In this document: in pieces, positions 1-8,307 of the stretch
How positions within the stretch are numbered: the stretch's first letter is position 1
How the letters are laid out: every line of letters starts with the position of its first letter
Translations under genes and position numbers: made by a program
DNA from: Acetobacteraceae bacterium
Lineage (GTDB): Bacteria > Pseudomonadota > Alphaproteobacteria > Acetobacterales > Acetobacteraceae
NCBI GenBank assembly: GCA_025356735.1
Contig: JANXRT010000164.1
Location: 1-19,759, forward strand
Direction of reading: 5' to 3'
DNA length: 19,759 nt
Notes under the pieces: model-generated
Databases searched by the model: none
The model's input: only the letters and a program-made list of their open reading frames with translations
What the model was told of the DNA's origin: nothing

Positions 1-556
1 GCACCGCCGGGCGCATGCTGCCCTGCACGGTGACGCGGCCGACCCCGGCGATCTCGCTGAGCTTGGGTTGCAGCAGCGTGTCGGCGGCGTCGCTGACGCG
101 GTCGAGCGTGATCGAATCGGATTCCAGCGCCAGCGTCAGGATCGGCGTGTCGGCCGGGTTCACCTTGGCGTAGACCGGCGGGTACGGCAGCGATTGCGGC
201 AGCGTGCCGGAGGCGGCGTTGATGGCGGCCTGCACGTCCTGCGCCGCGCTGTCGATGCTGCGGCCGAGCGAGAACTGCAAGGTGATCTGGCTGGTGCCCT
301 CGGAACTCACCGAGGTCATCTCGGTCAGTCCCTGGATTTCGCCGAACTGGCGTTCCAGCGAGGCGGTGATCAAGGTGGAAACCGTGTCCGGGCTGGCGCC
401 GGGCAGCAGCGTGGTGACCTGGATGGTCGGGAAATCGACGTAGGGCAGCGCCGAGACCGGCAGCGCCCGGTAGCCGAGAATGCCGGCCAGCAGGATGGCG
501 ATCGCCAGCAGCCAGGTGGCGATCGGCCTCGCGATGAAAATCGCGGAGACATTCAT
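1..556 (-). CDS. RND multidrug efflux pump, MdtB/MdtC-like, N-terminal part (runs off the window edge)
   Basis: Inner-membrane proton-driven RND pump subunit; about 185 N-terminal residues are present. The read begins MNVSAIFIARPIATWLL, then a hydrophobic TM1 (about 15-32) followed by YRALPVSALPYVDFPTI, the usual start of the periplasmic porter domain. PGASPDTV, LERQFGEIQG, QAAINAASGTLP and KVNPADTPILTLA follow, all close to E. coli MdtB as recalled. The start chosen is ATG at 556-554, because the two copies of the start upstream (ATG 582, TTG 608) run into a stop after nine codons. It follows the membrane-fusion gene and should form a tripartite pump with it and the outer-membrane lipoprotein. 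MdtB/MdtC pumps are often paired; any partner would lie outside the window. Family call is firm, substrate unknown. Confidence 0.9.
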   Translation of the reverse strand, partial: MNVSAIFIARPIATWLLAIAILLAGILGYRALPVSALPYVDFPTIQVTTLLPGASPDTVSTLITASLERQFGEIQGLTEMTSVSSEGTSQITLQFSLGRSIDSAAQDVQAAINAASGTLPQSLPYPPVYAKVNPADTPILTLALESDSITLDRVSDAADTLLQPKLSEIAGVGRVTVQGSMRPAV

Positions 557-607
557 ACGATGAAAATCGCGGAGACGTTCATACGATGAAAATCGCGGAG
601 ACGTTCA
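533..607. repeat. 26-bp tandem repeat (about 2.9 copies) spanning the RND pump start codon
   Basis: Copies lie at 533-558, 559-584 and 585-607 (last one partial). They differ by a single base (a/g at 551 versus 577). On the minus strand each full unit holds ATG AAY GTC TCC GCG ATT TTC ATC GT. Because 26 is not a multiple of three, translation from the two upstream copies reads MNVSAIFIV and stops at TGA. Only the copy nearest the gene body (ATG 556) leads into the pump. The outermost copy has TTG (608-606) overlapping the expected TGA (607-605) of the membrane-fusion gene, so the original junction was probably a coupled stop/start TTGA. Confidence 0.9.
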
Positions 608-1882
608 ATTGGTTCGCTGCCGCCCGGTGCCAGGCGCCGCGGGCTGGCTCGGCGTGGTGGCACCGCCCGGCAGCGGATCGGCGATGCGGGTCTTGGCGCC
701 CTCGGTCAGGCGGGAGGCGCCGTCGATCACCACCCGCTCGCCGGGTTTCAGGCCGGCGGTGACGATTTAGGTCGCGCCGTCCTCATAGCCTACCGTGATG
801 TCGCGCCGCAGCGCCTTGTCGTCGGCGCCGATGACGTAGAGGTAGCTGCCGCGCGGGCCGCGCTGGACCGCCGCGGGCGGCACCGTGGTGGCGCCGTGCT
901 CAATGTTCGCCAGCAGCCGGACCGAGACGAAGCCGCCCGGCCACAGCTTGAGGTCCGGGTTGGGAAAGGTCGCCTTCAGCTTGATGGTGCCGGTGGTCGG
1001 ATCGACCTGGTTGTCGAGCACCGCCAAAGTGCCGGTATCGAGCAGTACGGGTGCCGCGCCGGCCACACCCTGGTTGCGTGCCTGGACCGCCGGCGTGCCC
1101 CCATTTGTCGCACCGGCCTTGATCGTGTTCGCCACCGCCGGCAGGTTTTGCTGCGGCAAGGTGAAAACCACAGAGATCGGCCGCAACGTCGTGATCGTGA
1201 CGATGCCCGTGGCGTCGGCCTGATGGACGATGTTGCCGGCATCGACCTGCCGTATGCCGACCCGGCCGTCGATCGGAGCCACGATCGTGGTGTAGCCGAG
1301 CTGGGCGCGGGCGGTGTCGATCTGCGCTTGGTCCTGGTGCACCTGCGCCTCCTGCTGGGCCACCAGGGCGCGGGCCGTGTCCGACTGCTGGGCCGAGCTG
1401 TAGGCGGTCGCCGCCAGCTTTTGATAACGCGCGAAATCAAGCTTCGCGTTGGCGAGCTGCGCCTGGTCCTGCGCCTGCTTGGCCGTTGCCTGATCCACCG
1501 AAGCCTGGAAGGTCACCGGGTCGATCCGCGCCAGCACGTCGCCGGCCTTCACGTCCTGGCCCTCGCGGAAGGCGATCTCGATCAGCTTGCCGTCGACCTG
1601 CGGGCGCACGATCACCGAGTTGTAGGCCTGCACCGTACCGAGCCCGTCGAGCCAGACCGGCACGTCGGTGCTGGCGGCGGCGGCGACCAGCACGGGAATG
1701 GCGGCATCGCGCCGCGCCGCCGCGGCATCGGGCTTCGGCGTCGGCTTGTACCAGAACGAGCCTGCCGTGACGGCGGCGACGATCGCCGCGAGCACCCATA
1801 CCAGCATCCGGCCACGCCGCCGGGATGGCACCCGGGCGTCACGCGCCGGCGCCTCGCGTGGTAGGGGCGTCATCACATCCAT
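605..1882 (-). pseudogene. RND membrane-fusion (periplasmic adaptor) protein, MdtA-like, interrupted by an in-frame TAA at 769-767
   Basis: Periplasmic adaptor linking the RND pump to the outer-membrane factor. ATG at 1882 is chosen because AAGGA sits about 8 nt upstream and the N-terminus is then a short basic stretch plus one membrane anchor (about 27-44). Longer in-frame starts up to 2062 would run back into the lipoprotein gene. The HlyD/MdtA order is visible: VWLDGLGTVQAYNSVIVRPQVDG, then the lipoyl half-motif FREGQDVKAGDVLARID, an Ala/Gln-rich hairpin, and YTTIVAPIDGRVGIRQVDAG. The open frame stops after 371 residues at TAA. The same frame then continues for 53 codons as IVTAGLKPGERVVIDGASRL and onward, the normal C-terminal domain, to TGA at 607-605. 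A truncated protein may still be made. A single base change or a sequencing error would explain it. Confidence 0.85.
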
Positions 1883-1970
1883 CAGGAGATTCCTTTCCCG
1901 GCCAAATATCGGCTCGGCTGCCGGTTCCTCCAAGGCCCGTTGCAAAAGGATACGGTTCCAGCCTGCGGCA

Positions 1971-3446
1971 TCATCGCAGGTCGCTTCCGATCGGTAGCGC
2001 GAACCCGCCCAGAAACCGGCCGGGTTGCAGCCGCGGCGGCTCGATCTGGCCCTGCCAGCCACCGCCGAGCGCCTTATGCAGCGCGACCAAAGCCTGGAAG
2101 CGGGACAGCCGGACCTGCGCCAGCACGTCCTGCGCGTTGTAGAGGTTGCTCTGCGAGATCAGCGCGGTGACGATGTCGATCGTGCCGGCGGCGAGCTGGG
2201 CGCGCGCGATCGAGGCCGAACGCTGTGCCGAGTCCACCGCCTGCGCCTGCAGCGCCTCCTGCTCTGTGGTGAAGCGCCACGCCACCAGCGCGTTCTCGAC
2301 ATCGGTGAAGGCCTGCAACACGGCCTGCCGGTAGTTGGCCAGCGCCTCGTCCTGGCGCCCGCGCGCCAGCTCCAGATCGCCGCGCAGCGTGCCGCCGTCG
2401 AAGATCGGCTGAGCCAGCCCGCCGGCCAGGCTGGCGACCAGCGCTCCGGGGCCGAACAGGGTCGCCAGCGCCGTGCTCTGATAGGTCGAGGAGACGCTGA
2501 GCTGGATTGACGGGAACAACGCCGCCCGAGCCGCCACCACGTTGGCGCCCTGGGACGCGAGCGTCGCCTCCGCCGCCGCCACGTCGGGCCGCCGCGCCAG
2601 CACCTCGACCGGCAACCCCGGCGTGACCACCGGCAAGGAAAGCCCGATCAGCGTGCCCGGCCGAACCCTGATCGACTGCGGCGGCTGGCCGGTGAGGATG
2701 CCGAGCCCGTTGATCGCCTGCTCCAGCTGGTTGCGCAGCCCGGGTATGTTGGCGCGCTCCTGCGCCACCAACGTTTCCTCCTGCGACACGTCGAGCGCGT
2801 TGGCGGTGCCGACCGACAGCCGGGCGCGGATCGCGGCCAGGGTCTGCTCGGCGTCCTTGAGATTGCCGGTGGCGACGGTCAGCCGATCCTGGAACGCCAG
2901 CGCCTGGAACCAGGTGTCGGCAACGTTGCTGACAACCGTGAGCGCCACGTTCACGCGGTCGAACCGGGTGAACCGCGCGTTGTCGATCGCCGCCTGGCGC
3001 TGGGCCTGGAACCGGCCCCAGATATCCAGCTCATACGACGCGCTCAGCCCGCCGGAATACGAATGCACGTCGGCATAAGGCTGGCCGCTGTCGGAGCGCA
3101 GGCTGAACGACGAGCCCCGCTGGACCCGCTGCCAGGTGCCGTTGGCGCTGGCCTGAAGCAACGGCAGCAGCGGCGCGCCGGCAATGCGCAGCTGCGCGTC
3201 GGCCTGCCGGATGCGCGCCACCGCAACCGCGATGGTCAGGTTGGTGATCTGCGCCTGGGCGACCAGCTGATCGAGCTCGGGCGAGTTGAAGCCGCGCCAC
3301 CAGCCGTCTTCCGGCCAGATCGGATCGGCGGTGATGCCGGCACGCCAGTCCATCGGCGCCTCGACCGGCGCCACGGGCGGAATGCCGCCGCAGCCGGCGA
3401 GCAGAAGACAGACGAGCGACGCGCGCAGCGCAGGGGATTCCAACAT
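1971..3446 (-). CDS. Outer-membrane efflux lipoprotein, NodT/OprM family
   Basis: TolC-like outer-membrane channel of the tripartite efflux system (491 aa, normal length). The N-terminus is a lipoprotein signal with lipobox LLAGC (Cys19). The mature part starts with the family's typical DWRAGITADPIWPEDGWWRGFNSPELDQLV. Two outer-membrane-efflux repeats follow: LRIAGAPLLPLLQASANGTW with SASYELDIWGRFQAQRQAA in the first, and LARRPDVAAAEATLASQGANV with AALFPSIQLSVS in the second. It is first in the minus-strand operon, 88 bp ahead of the membrane-fusion gene. No clear ribosome binding site is seen before ATG 3446. A TATAGA hexamer (3460-3455) lies only 8 nt upstream but has no convincing -35 partner. 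Confidence 0.92.
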   Translation of the reverse strand: MLESPALRASLVCLLLAGCGGIPPVAPVEAPMDWRAGITADPIWPEDGWWRGFNSPELDQLVAQAQITNLTIAVAVARIRQADAQLRIAGAPLLPLLQASANGTWQRVQRGSSFSLRSDSGQPYADVHSYSGGLSASYELDIWGRFQAQRQAAIDNARFTRFDRVNVALTVVSNVADTWFQALAFQDRLTVATGNLKDAEQTLAAIRARLSVGTANALDVSQEETLVAQERANIPGLRNQLEQAINGLGILTGQPPQSIRVRPGTLIGLSLPVVTPGLPVEVLARRPDVAAAEATLASQGANVVAARAALFPSIQLSVSSTYQSTALATLFGPGALVASLAGGLAQPIFDGGTLRGDLELARGRQDEALANYRQAVLQAFTDVENALVAWRFTTEQEALQAQAVDSAQRSASIARAQLAAGTIDIVTALISQSNLYNAQDVLAQVRLSRFQALVALHKALGGGWQGQIEPPRLQPGRFLGGFALPIGSDLR

Positions 3447-3504
3447 CGTCGCGGTCTATAGCATTCCCGTGTTACGCGCCTGTTGCTGAGACGATTAGCA
3501 AGGA

Positions 3505-3602
3505 TGAGGCTCTGCCCCAAACCCCGCCGGGGTAGCGCCCCAGGGCGCCTAACTTAAGTCGAGGGGATACAAGGGGCGACGGCCCCTTGGCGGGTTTGGG
3601 CG
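3505..3602. repeat. Intergenic palindromic repeat element, copy A
   Basis: Outer arms CCCCAAACCCCGCC (3515-3528) and GGCGGGTTTGGG (3589-3600) are inverted complements. Inside are GCGCCC-CA-GGGCGC (3535-3548), a near-palindromic centre around ACTTAAGT, and a perfect 7-bp stem AAGGGGC-GACG-GCCCCTT (3571-3588). The right half (from 3555) matches 16398-16445 in direct orientation. The left arm is the reverse complement of 16433-16452. It fills the gap between the CoA-ester lyase and the efflux operon, both on the minus strand, and could act as a terminator or processing site. A minus-strand open frame across it (3666-3472) is an artefact of the repeat. Confidence 0.75.
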
Positions 3603-3604
3603 TA

Positions 3605-3652
3605 GCAGGCGAAGGTTCCGACTGGCCGCCTTCGGCCAGTTGGAATGCCTGC
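3605..3652 (-). terminator. Strong hairpin just downstream of the CoA-ester lyase gene
   Basis: Perfect 8-bp stem ACTGGCCG-CCTT-CGGCCAGT (3621-3640). It is extended by TTCC/GGAA and an outer GCAGGC (3605-3610) / GCCTGC (3647-3652). It starts 18 bp after the minus-strand stop at 3670, the position of a transcription terminator. No T-run follows on the minus strand, so it is not a textbook intrinsic terminator; mRNA 3'-end stabilisation is an alternative. Confidence 0.5.
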
Positions 3653-3669
3653 GGAGGGAGAGCCAAAGC

Positions 3670-4566
3670 TTACTTGCCTGCGGCGCTTAGAATGCGGACC
3701 GCCAGTCGAAAATGCGGCCGGTCGATCATCTTGCCGTCGAGGGCGAAGACGCCGGAGTCCGGGTTGGCGGCGAAGGCGGCTTGCACGCGGGTGGCCCATT
3801 CGACCTGGTCGGGCGATGGGCTGAAGGCTTCGTTGGCGATGTCGATCTGGGCCGGGTGGATCAGGAACATGCCGGAGAAGCCGTCGGCGGCGCCGTTCTC
3901 CGCCATGGCGCGCTGGCCGGCGGGATCGCGGAAGTCGGGCCATGGCGAATCGATGGCGATCACCCCGCAGGTCGCGGCGGCGGCCAGCACGGCGGCGCGG
4001 GCGGCGGCGATCGGGGCGGGGTAGGCGCCATCAGGCCGGCGCGGCGGCACGCCGAGATCGCCGGAGATGTCCTCGGCACCGAAGCCGAGGCCGATTAGCC
4101 GAGCGGCAGCGTTGCCTTCGAGGCGGCCGTATTCGCCGAGGGTGAACAGCGAGTGCGCGGTTTCGGTGACGATCGGCAGCACGGCGATGCTTCCGACCTC
4201 AAGCCCGGCAGCGACCTCCAACACTTCGAGGTGATGGTCGAGCGTCCGCAGGTCCGCGGCACCGGAACATTTCGGCAGCAGGATGGCGGCGGGGCTGGCC
4301 GCGACGATTGCCGCTAGGTCGCCGAGATACCAGGGCGTGTCGCGCGGGTTGATCCGCACGAGGATGGTCCGGCCCGCGTTGGCGCGCACCGCATCGGCGA
4401 CGATCGGGCGGGCGGAGATTTTCATGCCGGCGGCGACGCTATCCTCCAGGTCGAGGATGACCGCATCGGCGGCCGAGGCCATCGCCTTGTCGATCTTGCG
4501 TGGCTGGTCGCCGGGTGCGAACAGCGGACTGCGGAGCCGGATCGGCGGTCGTGCGGCGGGGGTCAT
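3670..4566 (-). CDS. CitE/HpcH-HpaI-family CoA-ester lyase (citrate lyase beta-like)
   Basis: Predicted Mg-dependent C-C lyase acting on a hydroxyacyl-CoA such as malyl-, methylmalyl- or citramalyl-CoA; the exact substrate cannot be read from sequence. At 298 aa it has the family length as a single TIM barrel. Visible motifs: LRSPLFAPGDQPRKI, then AVILDLEDSV (about 36-45), VRINPRDT with the substrate-binding Arg (about 71), ILLPKC (about 95-100), PIVTETA with the metal-ligand Glu (about 135), and GFGAEDISGDLG with the second acidic ligand (Asp about 170). It is transcribed away from the ABC importer/PobA operon across a 104-bp shared upstream region, so it may serve the same catabolism, yielding acetyl- or propionyl-CoA products. 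That link is inferred only from position. Confidence 0.85.
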   Translation of the reverse strand: MTPAARPPIRLRSPLFAPGDQPRKIDKAMASAADAVILDLEDSVAAGMKISARPIVADAVRANAGRTILVRINPRDTPWYLGDLAAIVAASPAAILLPKCSGAADLRTLDHHLEVLEVAAGLEVGSIAVLPIVTETAHSLFTLGEYGRLEGNAAARLIGLGFGAEDISGDLGVPPRRPDGAYPAPIAAARAAVLAAAATCGVIAIDSPWPDFRDPAGQRAMAENGAADGFSGMFLIHPAQIDIANEAFSPSPDQVEWATRVQAAFAANPDSGVFALDGKMIDRPHFRLAVRILSAAGK

Positions 4567-4670
4567 GGGCGAGGTTCGTTTCGTGGTGGGAAAACCAATC
4601 TTGCGTGCGCGGCTGCGATATGCAAATCACAGCCTAATTCTAAAAGGTAATGCAGTTAGGGGGCGTCTGA
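4567..4670. promoter_or_regulatory. Divergent intergenic region between the CoA-ester lyase and the ABC importer operon
   Basis: This 104-bp stretch must hold the start signals for both divergent units. It is unusually A+T-rich for the window between about 4611 and 4658. An interrupted inverted repeat CCTAA (4633-4637) / TTAGG (4656-4660) abuts the ribosome binding site AGGGGG (4658-4663) of the GTG-started ATPase gene. I could not assign a convincing -35/-10 pair on either strand. An operator here is possible but unproven. Confidence 0.4.
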
Positions 4671-5415
4671 GTGTCAGATACCATCCTGGAAACAACGGGC
4701 CTGACCCGTGAATTCCAAGGTTTCGTCGCCGTCAATGAGGTCGCGCTACGCGTCCGGGAAGGGACGATTCATGCGCTGATCGGGCCCAACGGCGCCGGCA
4801 AAACGACCTTCTTCAACATGCTGAGCAAGTTTCTGGCGCCGACCCGGGGCACCATCCGGTTCAAGGGCCGCGACATCACGTCGCTGAAGCCGGCCCAGGT
4901 GGCGCGGCTCGGCCTGGTGCGCAGCTTCCAGATCTCGGCGGTCTTCCCGCATTTGACCGCACTGGAGAATGTCCGGCTGGCTTTGCAGCGCGCGCGCGGC
5001 GCCTCGTTCGATTTCTGGCGCTCGGAGCAGGTTTTGCGCGAATACGACGACCGCGCCCGCCAGCTGCTGTTCGATGTCGGGCTGACCGAATATGTCGAGA
5101 CCAGTGCCGGGCTGCTGTCGTACGGGCGCAAGCGGGCGCTGGAGATCGCGACCACCCTGGCGCTCGATCCCGAGATGATGCTGCTGGATGAGCCGACGGC
5201 GGGGATGACGCACGAGGACGTCGATCGCATCGTCGAGCTGATCAAGCGCATCCGCCAGGGCCGCACCATCCTAATGGTCGAGCACAACCTGTCGGTGGTC
5301 GAGGGGCTTTGCGACACCATCACGGTGCTGACGCGCGGCCGCATCCTGGCCGAGGGCGACTACGCCACGGTATCGAAGAACCCCGAGGTCATCGCCGCCT
5401 ACCTGGGAACCGAGC

Positions 5416-5423
<8 letters not shown>
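4671..5423 (+). CDS. Branched-chain-type ABC importer ATP-binding protein, LivG-like
   Basis: One of the two cytoplasmic ATPases of a HAAT-family importer (250 aa). Walker A GPNGAGKTT (38-46), Q-loop FQISAVFPHLT (about 87-96), signature LSYGRKR (149-155, the LivG-type variant of LSGGQ), Walker B MMLLDEP followed by TAGM, and H-loop VEHNLSVVEGLCD. Start is GTG 4671, seven bases after AGGGGG; no ATG fits the family N-terminus better. The gene opens a plus-strand operon of ATPase, ATPase, binding protein, permease, permease and pobA, and its 3' end overlaps the next start by 8 bp. The usual order has the binding protein or permeases first; here the ATPases lead. Confidence 0.93.
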
Positions 5424-6111
<688 letters not shown>

Positions 6112-6139
6112 CTTCTTTTCCCGTCAAAGGACCACCGTC

Positions 6140-7387
6140 ATCACCCAGTCTCCTGTCCTCGGCCGCCGCCGCCTGCTCGCCGCCACGGCCTCATCCGCCG
6201 CTTCCATGGCGCTGATCGGCACCACCGTGCCGGCCCGCGCGCAGACGCCGACCCTGAAGATCGGCGTGCTGACTGATTTGTCTGGCCCCTACAAGGACAT
6301 CGCGGGCCCGGTCGCCGTCGCCTGCGTGCGCCAGGCGCTGGAGGATTTTGGCGTCGCGGGTAAGGGCATGAACGTCGAGGTCGTTTCCGCCGACCACCAG
6401 AACAAGGCCGATATCGGCGTGTCCGTGGTCAAGCAGTGGATCGACCGCGACGGCGTGGACATGATCACCGAGGTCGCCAACTCGGGCGTCGGCCTGGCCG
6501 TTGCCGGAGTCGCGCGCGAGAAGAACAAGGTTTACCTGAACTGCGGCGCCGCGACCTCGGACCTCACCGGCGTGCAGTGCAACCCCAACACCATCCACTG
6601 GGTCTACGACACCTACATGCTGGCCAAGTCCACCGGCAGCGCCTTGGTCAAGGCGGGCGGGTCGAGCTGGTATTTCATCACCGCCGACTACGCCTTCGGC
6701 AAGGCGCTGCTGCGCGATACCTCGCAGTTCATCACCGCCGCGGGCGGTAAGGTGCTCGGCAGCGCCACTTACCCGTTTCCCGGCACGACCGACTTCTCGT
6801 CGTTCCTGATTGAGGCGCAGGCGTCGGGCGCCAAGGTTCTCGGCCTCGCCAGCGCCGGCGCGGACACCATCAACCAGATCAAGCAGGCGCAGGAATTCGG
6901 CCTCAAGATGACCGTCGCCGGACTGCTGGTGTTCATCTCCGACATCCACGCGCTCGGGCTTGATGCGGCCAAGGGGCTGGTGCTGACCTCCAGCTTCTAT
7001 TGGGACCATGACGACCGCACGCGTGCCTTCTCAAACCGGCTGAAGCCCAAGGCGCCGAGCGTCCGCCCGACCATGGTTCAGGCCGGCACCTATTCCGCCA
7101 CGCTGCACTACCTCAAGGTGGCGGCGGCGATGGGTGTTGCCCAGGCCAAGGCCGACGGCGCTGCGACGGTCGAGCGCATGAAGGCGATGCCGACCGACGA
7201 TGACGCGTTCGGGCCGGGCTCGATCCGCGCCGACGGACGCTGCCTGCATCCTTCGTTCCTGTGGCAGGTCAAGACGCCGGCCGAAAGCCGCGGTCCGTGG
7301 GACTACTACAAGCTGCTCGACACGACCCCCGCCAACCAGGCGTTCCGGCCGCTCGGCGAGGGCGGCTGCGCGCTGGTAAAGGCCTGA
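6140..7387 (+). CDS. Periplasmic substrate-binding protein of the ABC importer (Leu/Ile/Val-binding family), apparent ATC start
   Basis: Periplasmic type-1 binding protein (Peripla_BP_6-like) that should define the importer's substrate. The N-terminus has a twin-arginine-like export signal: GRRRLLAATASSAASMAL, then cleavage near ARAQ and mature TPTLKIGVLTDLSGPYKDIAG. Later GTTDFSSFLIEAQASGAKVLGLA and the C-terminal WDYYKLLDTTPANQAF are typical of LivK relatives linked to aromatic or amide uptake. Start choice is awkward. The only ATG upstream of the signal is at 6062, inside the preceding gene, and would add 26 residues ahead of the signal. There is no ATG, GTG or TTG in frame between 6065 and the arginines. 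AAAGGA (6126-6131) sits 8 bp before ATC 6140, which I take as the likely start. Translation from 6062 remains possible. From the ATC the product is 415 aa. Confidence 0.88.
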   Translation: MTQSPVLGRRRLLAATASSAASMALIGTTVPARAQTPTLKIGVLTDLSGPYKDIAGPVAVACVRQALEDFGVAGKGMNVEVVSADHQNKADIGVSVVKQWIDRDGVDMITEVANSGVGLAVAGVAREKNKVYLNCGAATSDLTGVQCNPNTIHWVYDTYMLAKSTGSALVKAGGSSWYFITADYAFGKALLRDTSQFITAAGGKVLGSATYPFPGTTDFSSFLIEAQASGAKVLGLASAGADTINQIKQAQEFGLKMTVAGLLVFISDIHALGLDAAKGLVLTSSFYWDHDDRTRAFSNRLKPKAPSVRPTMVQAGTYSATLHYLKVAAAMGVAQAKADGAATVERMKAMPTDDDAFGPGSIRADGRCLHPSFLWQVKTPAESRGPWDYYKLLDTTPANQAFRPLGEGGCALVKA

Positions 7388-7419
7388 TCCCGGTTCAACT
7401 GCCAACCTGACGGATACCC

Positions 7420-8307
7420 ATGTTCACCATCCTCGGCATCCCAGGTCCCCTGCTGTTCGGCCAGCTTCTGCTCGGGCTGATCAACGGCGCCTTCTACGCC
7501 ATGCTGTCGCTCGGCCTCGCGGTCATCTTCGGCATGCTGAACATCATCAACTTCGCCCATGGCGCGCTGTTCATGATGGGCGCGTTCGTGTCCTGGATGC
7601 TGCTGGAATATGTCGGGATCGGCTACTTCCCGGCGCTGATCCTGGCGCCGTTGATCGTCGGCATCTTCGGCCTCGTGCTGGAAAGGACCATCGTCAGCCG
7701 GCTGTACAAGCTCGACCACATCTACGGCCTGCTGCTGACCTTCGGGCTGGCGTTGGTCATCGAGGGGCTGTTCCGCAACGGCTACGGCAGCTCCGGCATG
7801 CCGTACCGCATCCCGGCGGCGTTGCAGGGCGCGACAGACCTCGGCTTCATGTTCATGCCGAACTATCGCGGCTGGGTGGTGCTGGCGGCTGTGGTTGTGT
7901 GCTTCCTGACCTGGCTCATAATTGAAAAAACATCGTTGGGCGCCACGTTGCGTGCCGCGACCGAGAACGCGCCGATGGTGCAGGCGTTCGGCGTCAACGT
8001 GCCGCGGATGATCTCGCTGACCTATGCTGGCGGCGTGGCCCTGGCGGCCTTCGCCGGGGTGCTGGCGGCGCCGATCTACTCGGTCAACCCGAACATGGGG
8101 TCGAGCTTCATCAACACGGTGTTCGCGGTGGTGGTGATCGGCGGCATGGGCTCGATCCTGGGTTCGATCCTGACCGGGTTCGGGCTGGGCATTGTCGAGG
8201 GGCTGACCAAGGTGTTCTATCCGCAGGCCTCGGCCACGGTGGTGTTCCTGGTTATGGTGATCGTGCTGCTGGCGCGGCCCCGCGGATTGTTCGGAAAGGC
8301 AGTCTGA
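7420..8307 (+). CDS. Branched-chain-type ABC importer permease, LivH-like
   Basis: Integral-membrane permease (295 aa) with about eight hydrophobic segments. Family signatures visible: GLINGAFYAMLSLGLAVIFG, MLNIINFAHGALFMMGAF, and near the end VVIGGMGSILGSILTGFGLG. The loop region IIEKTSLGATLRAATENAPM is the cytoplasmic ATPase-contact (EAA-like) segment. It starts 32 bp after the binding-protein gene and its TGA shares one base with the next gene's ATG (TGATG), so it is coupled to the second permease. Confidence 0.93.
   Translation: MFTILGIPGPLLFGQLLLGLINGAFYAMLSLGLAVIFGMLNIINFAHGALFMMGAFVSWMLLEYVGIGYFPALILAPLIVGIFGLVLERTIVSRLYKLDHIYGLLLTFGLALVIEGLFRNGYGSSGMPYRIPAALQGATDLGFMFMPNYRGWVVLAAVVVCFLTWLIIEKTSLGATLRAATENAPMVQAFGVNVPRMISLTYAGGVALAAFAGVLAAPIYSVNPNMGSSFINTVFAVVVIGGMGSILGSILTGFGLGIVEGLTKVFYPQASATVVFLVMVIVLLARPRGLFGKAV

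Noticed and set aside
1883..2062. 60-residue N-terminal extension of the membrane-fusion protein
   Set aside because: It overlaps the lipoprotein gene, lacks similarity to the family, and would bury the membrane anchor; ATG 1882 has a ribosome binding site.
3472..3666. Small minus-strand open frame giving a PKPAKGPSPL-containing peptide
   Set aside because: It is generated by the palindromic repeat and hairpin; no start signal, and the same peptide motif appears wherever the element is read in this frame.
4633..4660. CCTAA/TTAGG inverted repeat as a firm operator
   Set aside because: Arms of only five bases with an 18-base spacer can arise by chance; kept only as a remark in the intergenic entry.
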